From Asterochloris sp. CNOR1 (Eukaryota; Chlorophyta; Trebouxiophyceae; Trebouxiales; Trebouxiaceae): 64,000 nt of DNA. This document shows, piece after piece, positions 24,401 to 36,100 of the stretch. The first letter of the stretch is position 1; every line of letters begins with the position of its first letter. The translations under genes were made by a program, and so were the position numbers. The notes beneath the pieces are model-generated. The model worked only from the letters and a program-made list of their open reading frames with translations. It had not been told where the DNA came from and ran no database searches. The stretch covers positions 1,674,001 to 1,738,000 of the forward strand of contig OZ017753.1 in the NCBI GenBank assembly GCA_963969365.1, in the 5' to 3' direction.

Positions 24401-25867
24401 AATGTGCAATGCTGCTGCGGGCAAGCGCGCACTTTTGTGGCACGTGCTTCTAGCCCCTCCGAAGGCCCTCCGCCTTTCATAGCAGCTCCTGATGCTTAAG
24501 GTGCATCATTAGGCAGGACTCAGCGACAACTTCAGCCTCATGACAGCAGCTGCGCCCTGAACCCCCTGCTGACCTGAATGAGCGCCTTCCTGAAGCGAAT
24601 GCGAGCTAGCAGCGCCGCCGCCACATCTGCAGGCAGCGGCTGCAGCTGCCCCCCGTCCTGCTGCCCCTGTCCCTGCCTCTGGCTGGCGGTGCTGCGGCCA
24701 GCTCCCTGCAGCCTCGCAGCCTCCAGCTGCTCCTCTGCCATGCTGAGGGCTGGCAGCTCCTTCAAGCCTGTGCTGGGGGGCGCGGGGCATGGCCCTTGGT
24801 GGGGCGCGCTTGGCACGGCTGCTGCTGTTGGGGAGGCCTCCAGCTGGAAGCCAAACAGCATGGGCATGAAGTCCTCCTCCTGCAGGGAGTCAGGGGCAGT
24901 GAGTGGCTGCCGGCAATGGGACAATGGCAGCCACAGAGCAGGGGCCGCCTGGAACCCAGGAAGGGCAGTGAGCTCCTGCACAGCAGCAAGCGAGGGTGCT
25001 TGAGGGATGTGCTGCATTCACAGCTGCAGTGGACATGACATACTGCACCTGCAGGTGGTCAGGGGCAGTGACTGACTGGACATCAAAGAGCATGTGGATG
25101 AAGCCCTCCTCTTGCAAGATTCAAAGTGAGCCAGTGTGTCTGTCCCAGCAGCAGATAGTGCCTGAGAGACAGTGTTGGAAACCAGACAGCCTGGACTCAG
25201 AGCATGGGACTGGAAGTCTGGACGTGGCATCAAAAGGCGAGCAAGCCAGGCCAATGCAGACTGCTGCTAGGCTTTGTCCCTGCCTGGCACAGCGTCATTC
25301 CAAGATGAGCATGACACAGGGCGGCCCACCTCACAGACGCCTGCAGTCATGACCATGTGGCGCACTCTGCTGCATGTCGCCCTCACAGCCTTGCAGTACG
25401 CTGACAAGACAGTGTTACCAGAAGTCCTGCATGGCACAGAACAGCAGTAAGTGCCACAAGCCTGTTGCAGACAAGCTGCTTGGGTGGATGTCAGCACATA
25501 CATGGAGCCAGCTGCCCCTACCTTTGGGGCTGGATCATGTACAGGCACACGAAGACTGTTTGCGCCAGGTTGTGACCAGCATGCCAGCTGGCTTCCAGGG
25601 CCAGCAGGTGGTCCATGACTGCCAGCAGCTGATCGGGGGCCAGGTCAACAGGGGCCTGCCCCTGCTGTATGAGCTGCTCTGCTGTCAGCGAAGCTGCTGC
25701 ATCTAGGCCAGCATCCATCTTGGGGTCCCCTATCTCGACAGCACTCATGGCCTCAAACAAGCTGAAATGCTGTGAATGTAGCAACTGGCCACATTCCAAT
25801 TGGTTTGACGCAGCCTCCAAGAACTCGCTGGCATCCAGCCATACATCATCCTCGATCCTCCTGGCCA
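18477..25867 (-). CDS. NAA35: N-alpha-acetyltransferase 35, NatC auxiliary subunit (Naa35/Mak10), multi-exon
   Basis: Naa35 is the large auxiliary subunit of NatC, which acetylates N-termini starting Met-hydrophobic on ribosome-associated nascent chains. The 5' exon (25867-25522) starts MARRIEDDVWLDASEFLEAA and carries the family hallmarks FSLFEAMSAVEIGDPKMDAG and WHAGHNLAQTVFVCLYMIQP. Later exons encode EEDFMPMLFGFQLE (about 24.88 kb), GFNADVNRRRMAPAPPRPIQ (about 23.9 kb), MLKSIKQSCCAVGQGLGDLL (about 23.7 kb), LDLFARLQPEAVARSVMHLA (about 23.35 kb), MCLNRARQQRRHRRALQDLS (about 22.1 kb), MLGFELGLYQPHELSMVYWY (about 21.45 kb) and a Gln/Lys-rich insert near 20.8 kb. The last exon has WDYSAHTTYPIIGL and ends at TAA 18479-18477. 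An upstream coding exon before the ATG is possible (frame open to about 25.93 kb). Introns hold decayed copies of at least three exon edges. Confidence 0.85.
20533..20742. repeat. Ghost exon copy: 3' end of the Gln/Lys-rich NAA35 exon duplicated in the intron
   Basis: Sequence 20651-20742 (real exon 3' end plus donor side, minus strand) is echoed at 20533-20615, offset about 120 bp. Shared blocks include ATTGTGCTG, GATGCTGCTGCT and CCCCAGGCCCT. The downstream copy has indels that break the reading frame. Confidence 0.65.
23130..23372. repeat. Ghost exon copy: NAA35 exon edge duplicated at 181 bp offset
   Basis: The real exon segment 23311-23372 encodes LQPEAVARSVMHLAIAG and its GT donor. A copy at 23130-23200 shares CTGCAATGGCCAGGTGCA, then ACAGACC and further scattered identity, but the encoded peptide is degraded. 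The copy lies in the downstream intron. Confidence 0.65.
24841..25127. repeat. Ghost exon copy: NAA35 exon 5' edge duplicated at 232 bp offset
   Basis: The real exon 5' edge near 24859-24885 encodes EEDFMPMLFGFQLE after a CTGCAG acceptor. At about 25075-25127 a diverged copy reads EEGFIHMLFDVQ, still open, but its acceptor has become TTGCAA. Both copies are associated with GTCAGGGGCAGTGA. The copy lies in the upstream intron (minus-strand sense). Confidence 0.7.
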
Positions 25868-26804
25868 TGCTGCTGGTGATCTGCAGAGCACAGATACGTT
25901 TGACCTGCGCGTCATCTATGTCTCCCACCTGACAGCAGCACGGGATGCAGAGGAGCAGCACTCGGGCCGCCATGACGGGGTACTGGAGCCCAGCCGCAAG
26001 TGCTTTCGAGGAGTCAGGATGCTCTGACTTGGGAATGAAGTTGGCAGCATTTGTTTTTTTCCAATCGCAAAAGCTTTGCAATCCACAAGAGCGGCATGAG
26101 CTCGCACCATGTGCAGGAGCTTGACATTGGCCACAATCGTCAGGGGCTAAATTGCCCCTGGGCAGAATATGATGCTTGCTTTCCCAAACTTGAGGATGCT
26201 CCAAAAACCCCTTAGAGTCAGGGGGTGAGGCTCTTCCCTAAAGAAAGAGGTTCCAGTTTTTCTATAGAACAGGGCATTACCATACCTGAATGTCTGCATG
26301 CGCCCAGCCAAGAGGCCACCGTGGCACTCAAGCAGCTGAGCCTGCCCTGCTCACCGTGCTGCACAGATGCATTGCCTGCTGCAGAAGATGCCTGGCCTGC
26401 TGCAGAGCTTGCTGCTCAAGTCCATGAGCCTTCTTGCAGCGCCACTGGCTCCTCAGTAGAGAATTGACTTGCTGCTGGACCTGCTCTTCCCAGGTGCATT
26501 TGGGTGGATTCACCACCTGCGACCCCAGCCCAAATGCAACAACACTTGCCCCAGAACTCCGAACTCACCAGGTAGATACCAATTTGGCCGTACTGTAAGC
26601 CAACCAGTAAATTTTGCAGCATACCACCGAAGGCCAGCTTCATCCACAATCATCACTGAAAGTGATCCCCGCGAAGCAGAGTCTGCCGCTCACAGCTCAC
26701 CCATGTCAGCCATGGAAATATCATCGTGCATGCCACAGAAATGGAGATCAAGCGTTGACCGGTCAAGTATCAAATTGCGGCCAGACTGGACCCAAGAACG
26801 CTGT
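25868..26804. other. Divergent intergenic region between NAA35 and the TSP1/EGF membrane-protein gene
   Basis: About 0.94 kb between the two proposed start codons. It may hold a short 5' exon of NAA35 (frame open to about 25930) and both promoters. A minus-strand open frame at 26690-27292 lies opposite exon 1 of the + strand gene and is taken as a shadow. No other feature is visible. Confidence 0.5.
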
Positions 26805-29800
26805 ATGAGAAGGTTCAAGCGATCAAACGTGCCCAGGTGCTTTCTTGGGCTGGTCTGTCTGGCCAGCATCGACGTCCAGGCAGCTGGGGCAGTTTCTAAT
26901 GCTTGCTTTGGGCTGAACCCCTCCCAGAACGGCATATTGTTGAGCAGCACCATACAACTGGCCTTCAATGGCAGTTTGCAGACCGTCACCTCATCCATCG
27001 CGGACAGCCTCAGTGCTGCTGGATTCTGCAACCCCTTTACTGAGCAACTGGCCAGTTGCAGCAGCAGCCTGGCAGCTGAGTGCGCGGTGATCAGTATTGT
27101 TTGGGAGGCTGCCGATGCAGCTGTGGCGCAGCAGCAGGCTGCACAGGTGGCAGCGCCGTCCCAGGCCGCTAGCATGCTGCCTGCGCGGTTGGGCCTGGTC
27201 TCATCAACAGGTGGGCACAGTAAGTTGCCGATGCTAACTTGGCTAGATACTTCTTTGGGCCTTGACTGCACAGCAGTTGCCCTAAGAGTCATCCATCTTT
27301 CGCTAATCCTGCGAAGGATGCGTCTTGATGTGCAGGGCTGACGGCAGCAAGCACAGGCTTCAATGTGTGGCCTGCCGCTTCAGTGGTGCTCGGCAGCAGC
27401 AGCAACTGCACAGGATCCTGCACTGGCATGCAGCAGCAGGCCCAACTGTGCAGCGCGGCTCCCGGCTACCTCGCGCAGCTGTCCATGTGCCCGCCCACAG
27501 TCTGGCCAGCGCCACAGGCATGCAGGCATGTTGGACATGCATGCAGCTCTCCCAAACCAGCTTGTGATGGCGAGATGATGCTTGCTGCGTGTTGCGTGAT
27601 AGACCCAGTTCATACAGACTTGTGAGTCTGGCAGCCAGCAGCAGAAAGCCTGCCCCAATTTTCGATGCTAACAGTGGCAGGCAACAATAGGCGTGGTTGT
27701 GACCCCAGCACTTGTCTGCCCGCAGCTCAGGCAACTGCAGCCAGACGCACTGGGAGTACCCGGCATTCGCAAACTGCAGTGCCACCTGTGGCGGGGGCAA
27801 AGCCTCTCGCAGCGCGGTCTGCATAGCGCCTGCCAGCAGCGCAGGCAGCAGCAGCAGCTGGGAGCAGGCCACTCCAAGCGCCTGTGGGCTCCAGCCCCAG
27901 ACAGAGCCCCTGCAGCAGCTGTGCAACACAGCCCCCTGCGCAGCAGCCACCTGGGCAGTAGGGGCCTGGGGCAACTGCAGTGCACGTTGTGGAGGTGAGT
28001 ACTGGTTTGCCAGCAGTGCCACAGGAGCCAGCTAGGGTGTGAGGCTGCCTGCAGGTTCCAGGCCAGATCGGCTGCATGCCATGCAGTCCTGTGCCGCCAG
28101 GTTGCTCGGCCTGCCAAGGGGCAGTGCACAGCACCGTGCATGTAGGGCTTGTGCTGCTGGCCAGATCCTGCATGATGACCAAGCTGTGGGGAGGATCTTT
28201 GGGAGGTGGAGGCCAGGTCAACTGACTTCACTAACCATGCAGGCGGCACCATGCAGAGGAGCATTGCCTGTGTGGATGGGAGGGGTGCCCAGCAGGCAGC
28301 CAGCGGCTGTCCAGGAGTGCGCCCGATCTCACAGGCCAGCTGCAATGTGCAGCCCTGCGACACATGCGCAGGGAACACCTGCTCTGGGCTGGGGCCTTGC
28401 TCTGGCGGCTCATGCCAGTGCCCAGCTGGAATGACTGGCCGCCTGTGTGAGGTGAGCTAACACATGCACAACAGCGCTGCTTCAGAGCATGGGTAGCCTA
28501 TCTTGTGCCCGGCTGTGTTTCTGTGAAGGTCACTGCCTCTGCTGCTTGCTGCAGGTGCCCGGGAATTGCAGCAGTGGCGTCGTGGACATGCAGCTGCGCT
28601 GCTGCCCATCAGGGGTGCTGGACCATAGCGGCAACTGCTGCCAGGCTGGCTCAGTGCTGGACGGTGCAGGGGCCTGCTGCCCTGCCAGGGGCGTGGACGC
28701 CTGCGGCGTCTGCGGTGGCAATGCGCGGGTGGTGGATGTGCAGGGGGTGTGCTGCAGCAGCCTGGTGGACGCTGCCGGGCTGTGCTGCCAGGTGAGGTGG
28801 TTGCAGCTGCGACCTGCCTGGTGCTGCCCCTGAGGGCGCCTGCTGACTCGGACAAGTGTACTGCAGCAGCTCAGTGGACGCTGCCGGGCTGCGCTGCCAG
28901 GTGGGTGGTGCACAGCAGTATACTGGGGCTGGCAAGGCTTGCAGGTGGGGCAACAAAAATAAGAGGGCAAGCCAGATCAGGGGTCAGGCATGAGCGTGGG
29001 TCAGTCCTGAGCTGCAGGGCTGGTCTGTCAGGCCAGTGTGGGCGCCTGCAGGCGAGACTTGCACCCCTGCTGGCCAAGTTGTGCTCCCCTGCAAGCAAGT
29101 GGGGGCTGCCTGGCCTGCCAAGTCACCAGGCAGGGCCACACCGCAGACGAGAGTTGATGGATGATGGCAGGTTGCCACGGCTGCCGCCTTGTGCGTGCTG
29201 CAGCTCAGCCCATCCAGCAGGGGCCTGACCACCGGAGTGCCCCATCCAACGGTTCTGGCAGGGGACTGTGAAATGAGGAGCAAGCCAGGGTGCATGTTGC
29301 TCTGCAGAGCGGCCAGGTGGATGAGTGCGGCATCTGCGACGGGCTGGGGGACAGCTGTGCCCTGCTGCTGGCTCTCTCTGCCAGCATGACGCTGTCCAGT
29401 GAGCAGGTGAGCTGTTCACCTAGAATTCCAGTGAAGCTCACAGGCTGCGCCATGCATGGGCTTCCAAGGGCACCTCTCAGCCAGCATGTCACTTCCTGTC
29501 ATTGATGATCCCAGTGCGTCTCTCCAGCAAGTTGTGGGGTGCCCCGATCTGTGCTCTGCGCCAGCCTGCAGGAGGCTCGCACAGCGGTGCGTGAAGGGTT
29601 GGCTGCCAAGCTCGTGCTGTCAGAGGTCAGTGTGCGTGTGCTGCAACTGGACACGCTCCCAGCTTGGCAGCCGAGCACCCCCACCAGCCTTCCCGGCGGG
29701 CAGGCAGGTGCTGCACCTCCCTTGCTGGCGCTGGCGCCCAACCCCCGTGCAGAGGCTGCCATGGCCCCAGCTGGCACAGCTTCCTGGCCTGGGCTGCCTG

Positions 29801-32800
29801 CCCCTGCCTTGGCGCCTGGCCCTGCAAACAGCCAGACCGGCAGGGTGCCAACTGCTCCGGGCTCAGGGCTCCCGGGCGCTCAGCCGGGGGGGCGCCTCCT
29901 GCTTGTGCAACAACACCAGCCACCATCCTTTCAGAGGGGAAGGCAGCTCCAACAGCAAGCTGCTGGCACAGGCCCAGCCAGCAGGTGGTGGAACCTGACA
30001 GTCCTTGTGACGCCACCACCGGCTGGAGGGCTGCAGCTCATGCCCTTCACAGCAGCTTGGGCTGCAGCGGTGCTGCAGCAGCCAGGCGCGGGGACCGCAG
30101 TCACAGGGACAGGTGACGCATTAGGACTATACATCGTGGGTGGCAGGTTTCTGCCAATCCCAAGCCTTGTCTGCAATTTTTGTCCCTGTCTGGCAGGAGG
30201 CCTGAAGCCACCAAAAGAAGGCATGCATCCCAGAACTACTGGTGCCCATCCAGACTTGCCCCCCACCCCCAGGCGTGCAACCCTGTCCCTGCACAGCAGC
30301 TGAGACGACATGCTCCATGTGCCCTGCAGGCACGGCAGAGGCGCCAGCCCCTGCAGGGGGCCCCTCCCTGGAGCTGCAGCTGCAGTATGCCGGCCGTGTC
30401 GGCGCCTTTGGCAACAGCCTGTGCGAGATGGGCGAGCGGGAGTTTGTTGCCCCAGCCAGCTCATCGCAGCCATCTGGCTTTGAAGCTGGCGGCATGCCGG
30501 GCGGCACCTGTCCAGAGGACTGCCCCTTTCCCTACCAGCCCTGCCCAGCCGGCAGTGGCAACAACTCAGCCTGCGGCGGGCATGGCAGGTGCCTGGCAGC
30601 TCAGGGCGCCTGCGATTGCTTCCTAGGGTGAGCGCCATTGACGCGACACTGTCACATGTGTGCGTTGCTGTGCAGACAGACGTCATGTCCACACATATCA
30701 TCAGGACACCCGACACCTCACCACTGGGGCATGCCCACTGCTCTGGACACTGCTGTACTGCCCAGATCGGGGCTCGCTCTCACCATCATGAATGTGCTGA
30801 TCTGCCCAGAGCACACGCACCTGCAGTGTCATCAACCTCCATGCCCTCTCTGTGCAAGCCGCCATGTTGTCTCATGACCTGCAGGTATGCAGGGGCAGAC
30901 TGCTCAGCCTGCGCGGCTGGCTACACGTTGTCGGCAGGCATCTGCATCCCCGACCTGGCCCTGGCGCTGCTGCAGCAGGCCGAGAGCGGCAGGCAGCAGA
31001 GCACCATCTTTGCAGCAGCCCCAGCACCAGCACCGGCCCCAGCGCCTGCGCCGGCCCCGCTGCAGGGCTCTGCGCTGCTGGGGGCACACCTTAGCGAGTC
31101 TGCTGGGCTGGCAGAGGTGGTGCCTGCAGCTGAACCGGGCTGGCTGGCTCCAGGGGCTGCTCCTGACCGAGAGGCGGCTGTCGCTGCTGCTGAGCTGCAG
31201 GGGCAGCGACTTGGCTCCCAGAGGGCTCCTGTGCAGGCTGCAAGTGAGTCAGGCAGCACCAGGCTGCTCCTTGAGTGGTGCTGCACTGCGCTGCTGCCTG
31301 CTATATGCCCAATGCTTCACAGTTTCAGTGTGGGAAAGCACCCCAGAGCTAGTGCCTTGCATCCCAAGTCCCCGTATCTTGCGCCCTCCACACTCAATCG
31401 GGCCTTCTGTCCTGCCCACACTCAAGTGGTCCTCAGAGGTGTATATGCCACCGCTCAAGCACCACACACAGCGGTGGCAGCTGTCCTGCCCGTACTCCTT
31501 TCCCTCACGGTGGTGCAGACCACCACCCAGCAGTGTACCTGCAGGCATTGAAGCCCAGCAGGCAGCGCTGGCCAGCTTTGCATTCACAGGTGACGCACGC
31601 ACCGGCCCCGCAGCAGCCCCAGAAACTGCCATGGCACCTGCAGCCCCTGCAGCGGCCAGCCTTTTTGCTGACGGCCCCCGCAGCATCCTCATTGGCTGCA
31701 TCTCTGTTGGCGGCGCCGTCCTGCTGTTGTTTGTCGCGGCTCTCGTAGCTGGGGCCTGCACCCACTGCCAGAAGTGGCGCCGCCTACAGCAGTATCAGGC
31801 CAGCATAGACAAGCAGACTAAGCCAGGGGTGGGGACCAGCCCAGGGGTGGTGTCGAGTGACACAGCCAGCGGGGCGGTCACCAGCGGGGCGGCCACCAGC
31901 GGGGGGCGGACTTCCGGGCGCACCACGCCCAGGGGCCTCAGGCAGGCATACCAGACTTCCACGTCTGGAGCCTCCTGCAGTGAGATGCAGTGTCCTGTGC
32001 CATTGGGGTCCTTCTGGTGGGGAATCTGATGCCTAGAGGGCTGAGGGTGACCTATCGGGCCTCAACGTCAGGACCTCCTGCACTGAGCAGAGCTGTCAGT
32101 GGGAGCGCGGTTAGGGGTGCATACTAGTCTGGCTCTGCATCTGATGCTGAACAGGCTCAGGTAGACCGCCCAGGCCTCCCTGCCTGGAGAATCACATTGT
32201 GAGCCAGCATGTTGCAGTCAGGGGGGCGTCACAAGGCGTCCTGGACTGGCAATGCAACACGCAAACATTCTACCACCCGCGCGGCACCCCGAGCCCAGTG
32301 CCTCCCCTGCACTCTCAATGCCGTGATGCAGGGCTACTGCGGCTGTCTCTGCACGGCAATGCTGCACGGTTGTGGACCTAGCCCAAAACAAAGCAGACGG
32401 TGCTTGTTCCGCAGATGTCTCTGGCCTGGACCTGGGGCCCTGGTCACGGCTGGGCTCATTGAGGGGCAGCACCTCCACGCTGATGGCCTCCCCATCTGCC
32501 CTGCCACCGCCGGGGCTGTCTGCCACTCCCCAAAGATTTGGCGCGGTGCTACTGAGCAACCAGGCAGCAGGTGGGGCTACAGTTCAACTATGATCTGGGC
32601 TGGCACAAGGACGCACTTCAGGAGTGCCAGGGCAGCGTGCTGATGCAATGCCATGCGCAAGCCTCACTGCAGCATAGTGCCTGTGCCGAGGGGTCAGCTG
32701 CCGTCAACAGTGGCACCTGTCAGCCTGGGAGATGCCTGTCTCGAGGCTGCCCTGAGGATGTCTTCACCGCCCGGAACTCCATCACTGATACCTGCCATGT

Positions 32801-33837
32801 CCTGTATCGGATGGCTATGTCAACAGCAAATATAGGTGCAGCTTGGCACCGGACCAGCCTACCCTTTTGGACACATTAAGAACCAGGACTTGGCACCACC
32901 TGCTCTGCAGCTGAGCGGTGGCGAGCCTCCTGGCCAGTTCCGCGCCACACTCACCTGCAGGACACTGGCAGGCCCCTCACGTCGCGACTTCATGACCCCA
33001 AGGCGCATCAGGTGCCCATGTCAGGTGCCCTCAGCCCCTCCGCAGGCCTGTCAAAGCCCAGGCCCACCAGCCGCAGAGCCCTGGCAGATGTGCTCAACGC
33101 CACCCGGCAGCAACGCCCTACACGACAGCCTGCAGCTGCTGATGCACTGTCCAGTGGGGTCATGACGGCAGGCCAGGTCAGGCAGCAGCCGCCTGGCTGG
33201 CACCAGCCGCATGGCGTGGCAGCTGCTCCAGCTGCAACAGCAGCTTCAGGGGTTGCCAGCCCTGCCGGGCGCCGCCCTCTGCACATCACAGTACCAGAGG
33301 AGCCAGGCCTGCAGGCCCTAGGGGCAGAGGATGACCCTGAGGGCAGCAGTGCAGACCTGACGCCTGTGGATCCCCAGGGAGGGGTGGTTTCAGCATGGCA
33401 TGGCACCAGCCAGAGCCCAGCATCAGCAGCGTCTGATGCGAGGGCTGCTCTAGTCTACAACCCGTTCTTTGGCAGCTCCTTGACTCACAGCTTGGGTGCC
33501 GAGCAGCAGACTGGGGCTGGGCATCAGGGTGGGCAGGCCACTGTTTGCCATTGCATTGCAAAATGTCCTGGCTGGGCTCTGTGCATGCCTGCTGCCAGCA
33601 CAGCGCTGAAGCCCTGTGCACGCCTGTCATTGGCGCATGGCACACTCCTGTCAACAGAGGAACTCGAACTCAGTCTTGCAGAGCAGCTGCTGTGCATGAC
33701 CTGCAGAGGAGGGCGCTGCAGAGCTGCCCACTGAACTGAGCCTGAGGAGATGCTTCGCAGACTCTGAGGAGGTGGTGGTACAGATTGATGAGGCAAACAT
33801 CGAGCAGGAGCTGCAGGCAATGCACTTCATTAAATAA
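26805..33837 (+). CDS. Large type I membrane protein with thrombospondin-1 and EGF-like modules (about 1,309 aa, 13 exons)
   Basis: Thirteen exons join with matching phases: 26805-27210, 27336-27621, 27726-27994, 28243-28451, 28555-28791, 29308-29406, 29572-30112, 30330-30627, 30885-31243, 31545-31979, 32415-32570, 33025-33528, 33707-33837 (TAA). Residues 1-24 form a signal peptide (RCFLGLVCLASIDVQA). Two TSP1-type modules follow at about 239-365 (FANCSATCGGG; WGNCSARCGGG). Then come an EGF-like module (CSGLGPCSGGSCQCPAGMTG) and Cys-rich ACGVCGG / ECGICDG repeats. A Pro/Ala-rich ectodomain follows (about 503-683), then a second EGF-like unit (CGGHGRCLAAQGACDCFLGY) and an (AP)n stalk. One transmembrane helix lies at about 950-972 (SVGGAVLLLFVAALVAGACT), and a roughly 335-aa Ser/Gly/Ala-rich cytoplasmic tail ends QAMHFIK. 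This is the layout of an adhesion or receptor protein at the cell surface; ligand and role are unknown. An unspliced read-through of exon 10 would stop at 32029, giving a tail-less form. Confidence 0.75.
28749..28909 (+). repeat. Ghost exon copy: exon 5 3' end and its donor duplicated 110 bp downstream
   Basis: Exon 5 ends at 28791 (SSLVDAAGLCCQ then GTGAGG). Bases 28749-28799 recur at 28859-28909 with about eight differences, including the coding end and an intact GTGGGT donor. The copy could act as a competing 5' splice site. It is the least decayed of the ghost copies. Confidence 0.75.
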
Positions 33838-34110
33838 GAGTGGGCTGCAGCTGCTTTCACAATGCACTGGAGCTGCATCCGTTGCTTGGCTCTGCTGGGC
33901 AGACAGCTGGACCAGGCAACACTTGACGCGGGAGCTGCAGACTGAGTGCAATGAGTGTTTTCATCTGCTGTCTGGTGCAAGCATTTGCTGAGACAGTGTC
34001 CCTTATACACTTCCAGACTCCACAGCTAGGTTCCTCCGCAGGTATACTGTGCAGCACCGCCTCATGTACACCCCATCTTGCTGCTGCAGGAAAGCCGGGT
34101 AGTAGCAGAG

Positions 34111-36016
34111 ATGGCATTGCCCCACCTGGAGCTGCAGCCACTGGGCAGGCAGACAACCCAGGCGGAGTGCGGGCAGGGTTGGGATCAAACTGCCGGTGCT
34201 TGTGGGGATGGAGTGGAGTCCAGGGTCCAGCGATGGCAGGTCAGCCAACTTTGTTTGATGATGATGCAAAATCCCCTCCCTCAAGTGACATTCACACAGG
34301 CTGCAAGTCTGCATGACACAAGTGCCATGCTCTCCCTGCCTCATCAGTCCAGTCCAGTCCATTCAGCAATCACAGTTTTTGGCAAAGTGGCCCTTGCCCG
34401 CTGCTTGTGCAGGATGCCCACAGAGGAAGCCACCCCCTGCAGAAGGTGGCAGCGGAGTCCCCTATGTCCCCCGCCATGAGGCCCACGCGCCAGCAACCCT
34501 TCAGCCAGGCACGCACCCTGGACAGAAGTAGGCAGCCCGGCCAGCATGGCACAGGCTCAGCTGCCAGAGCACAGGCAGCGTTGCCAGGCAGGGCGAGAAG
34601 AGATGCAGACGAGGCTGCGGCAGGACCTGCCAGCCTCCACGCACCGGCGCCTGCCGAGGGTGCAGGCCCTGGAACTGTGGCTGTGCCTGTGGCTGCCGAG
34701 CAGGCAGCGCCCTCGCTCCATGGCGCTGGCGCAAGCGCTGCAGCAGAAGGATGGGCGAGAGATGCCGGCCTGCAGCCAGCAGGATCGCAGATGGCTGCTG
34801 CCCTCAGCAGGTTCCGAGCGCTGGAGCAAGGCAGCCATCCTGCGCTGGCGCAGCAGCCTGCCTGGTCACAGTCTGCGTCCAGAGGTGCTCTGAGCCGGGT
34901 TGCTGCAGGGAAGGGCAGCAGGCAAGCTGGCCCTGGGCAGGCGCCTGCAGCGCCTGCCAGCAGCACCTCAGATGTGCAGCAGCAGGGCAGGACTGCCTCA
35001 GAGCAGCAGCCTAGAAAGCTGCGTCAGAAGCCTGTGGTTCCTAGGCTGCCCCTTGCAGACCTGCGGCAGTGGGACGGCCAGCGGGCAGCCCCGAGGGCAC
35101 AGGCCACAGAGGCTGCCAGTGGTGTGGCCTCGTCAGACCCTAAGCTGGCCCAGCGCAGTAGCAGGGCGAGGCCAGAGGATGGTGGGTTGCAGCAACAGGC
35201 ACAGGGTGAGTCCTGGACGGCCTCATATAAGACTGGTAAGCTATGCACCCGACGCAACTGCAAGGGGTCAGCACATGGGTGCTTTTCGACAAGTTACAGT
35301 GGGCAAACGCATGGGCACACTTAAACTCTGCACTCCTGATGGGTTTGGCAAAGCCTCCCGTCAGCTCGGATGACATCTCTGCTGCAGGTGGCAGGCCTCA
35401 CCAGGCAGGTGGCCATAGGGCGCAGGCCAGGCTGCGGCCAGCCTCTGCAGAGAGCGGCACTGCTGCCTGCAACCAGGCAGCTCCAGCAGCAGCCTCCAGC
35501 ACCACTGGGCGCAGTCACCGGGGGAGTGCTGCCGCCATCAGCACCGCGGCCGGCAGGGACCCACTGCGGCATGTGCAGAATGACAGCGACGTGTCCGAGT
35601 CGAGCAGCAACAGCCCCTTGTCCAGTCCAGACAGGAGCCTGGCTGAGGTTGACAGCAGGCTCAGGCCTGAGCCAGGGCAGGCGGCCGCTGATGGCGGGGG
35701 CCCTGCACTCCCGCCGGCCGCAGGCAGGCAGCAGCTTGGGGCCACCAAGCCTGCAGTGCCAGCTGTCAGGAGGAGCAGGGAGCAGGTGCTGCACGAGCAG
35801 GTCATTCAGGAGCTGCAGCATCACCACCACATGCAGCGCCCAGTCACGCCAGTGCCAGGGCCTGCTGCAATGCAGGGCGCTGCAGATGGCCTCGCTCTTG
35901 ACGGGTCGCCCACCAGCATATCATTTCTGCAGAGGGCAGGGTTCCTTCGGGAGGCATCCCACACCCCTGCATCCTCTGATGCCAGAGCTGCAGCCAGACA
36001 TACAAGGTGGCGCTGA
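34111..36016 (+). CDS. Low-complexity Ala/Gln/Ser/Arg-rich protein of unknown function (about 516 aa, 3 exons)
   Basis: Exons 34111-34239, 34413-35205 and 35388-36016 join in phase, from ATG (MALPHLELQPLGRQ) to TGA at 36014-36016. The product is intrinsically disordered, rich in Ala, Gln, Ser, Pro and Arg. It has a short helical stretch near the C-terminus (RRSREQVLHEQVIQELQHHH) and a Ser/Asp patch before it (NDSDVSESSSNSPLSSPDRS). I see no known domain. The start is weakly defended: a longer first exon, or a different donor using a frame with AMAGQPTLFDDDAK, is possible. The gene ends 84 bp from the converging GCIP gene. A continuation of the upstream membrane-protein gene is unlikely because that gene closes with its own stop at 33837. 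Confidence 0.5.
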
Positions 36017-36100
36017 CCCTTCTGAGCGCATACTTAGAATTGCAGTCACCTCACACTCTGTCAGCTGAACAATAAATTTTTCAAGAGGCCTGGCCTGACC

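Noticed and set aside
26690-27292. A 200-codon minus-strand open frame.
   Set aside because: It lies opposite exon 1 of the TSP1/EGF gene, whose + frame has a signal peptide and joins 12 more exons in phase.
31021-31070. CCAGCACCAG/GCGCCTGCG run considered as a microsatellite or CRISPR-like repeat.
   Set aside because: It is in frame inside exon 9 and encodes an Ala-Pro stalk; there are no regular spacers.
33012-33734. A 240-codon + strand frame considered as a separate gene.
   Set aside because: Its core fits as exon 12 of the membrane-protein gene with matching phase on both sides.
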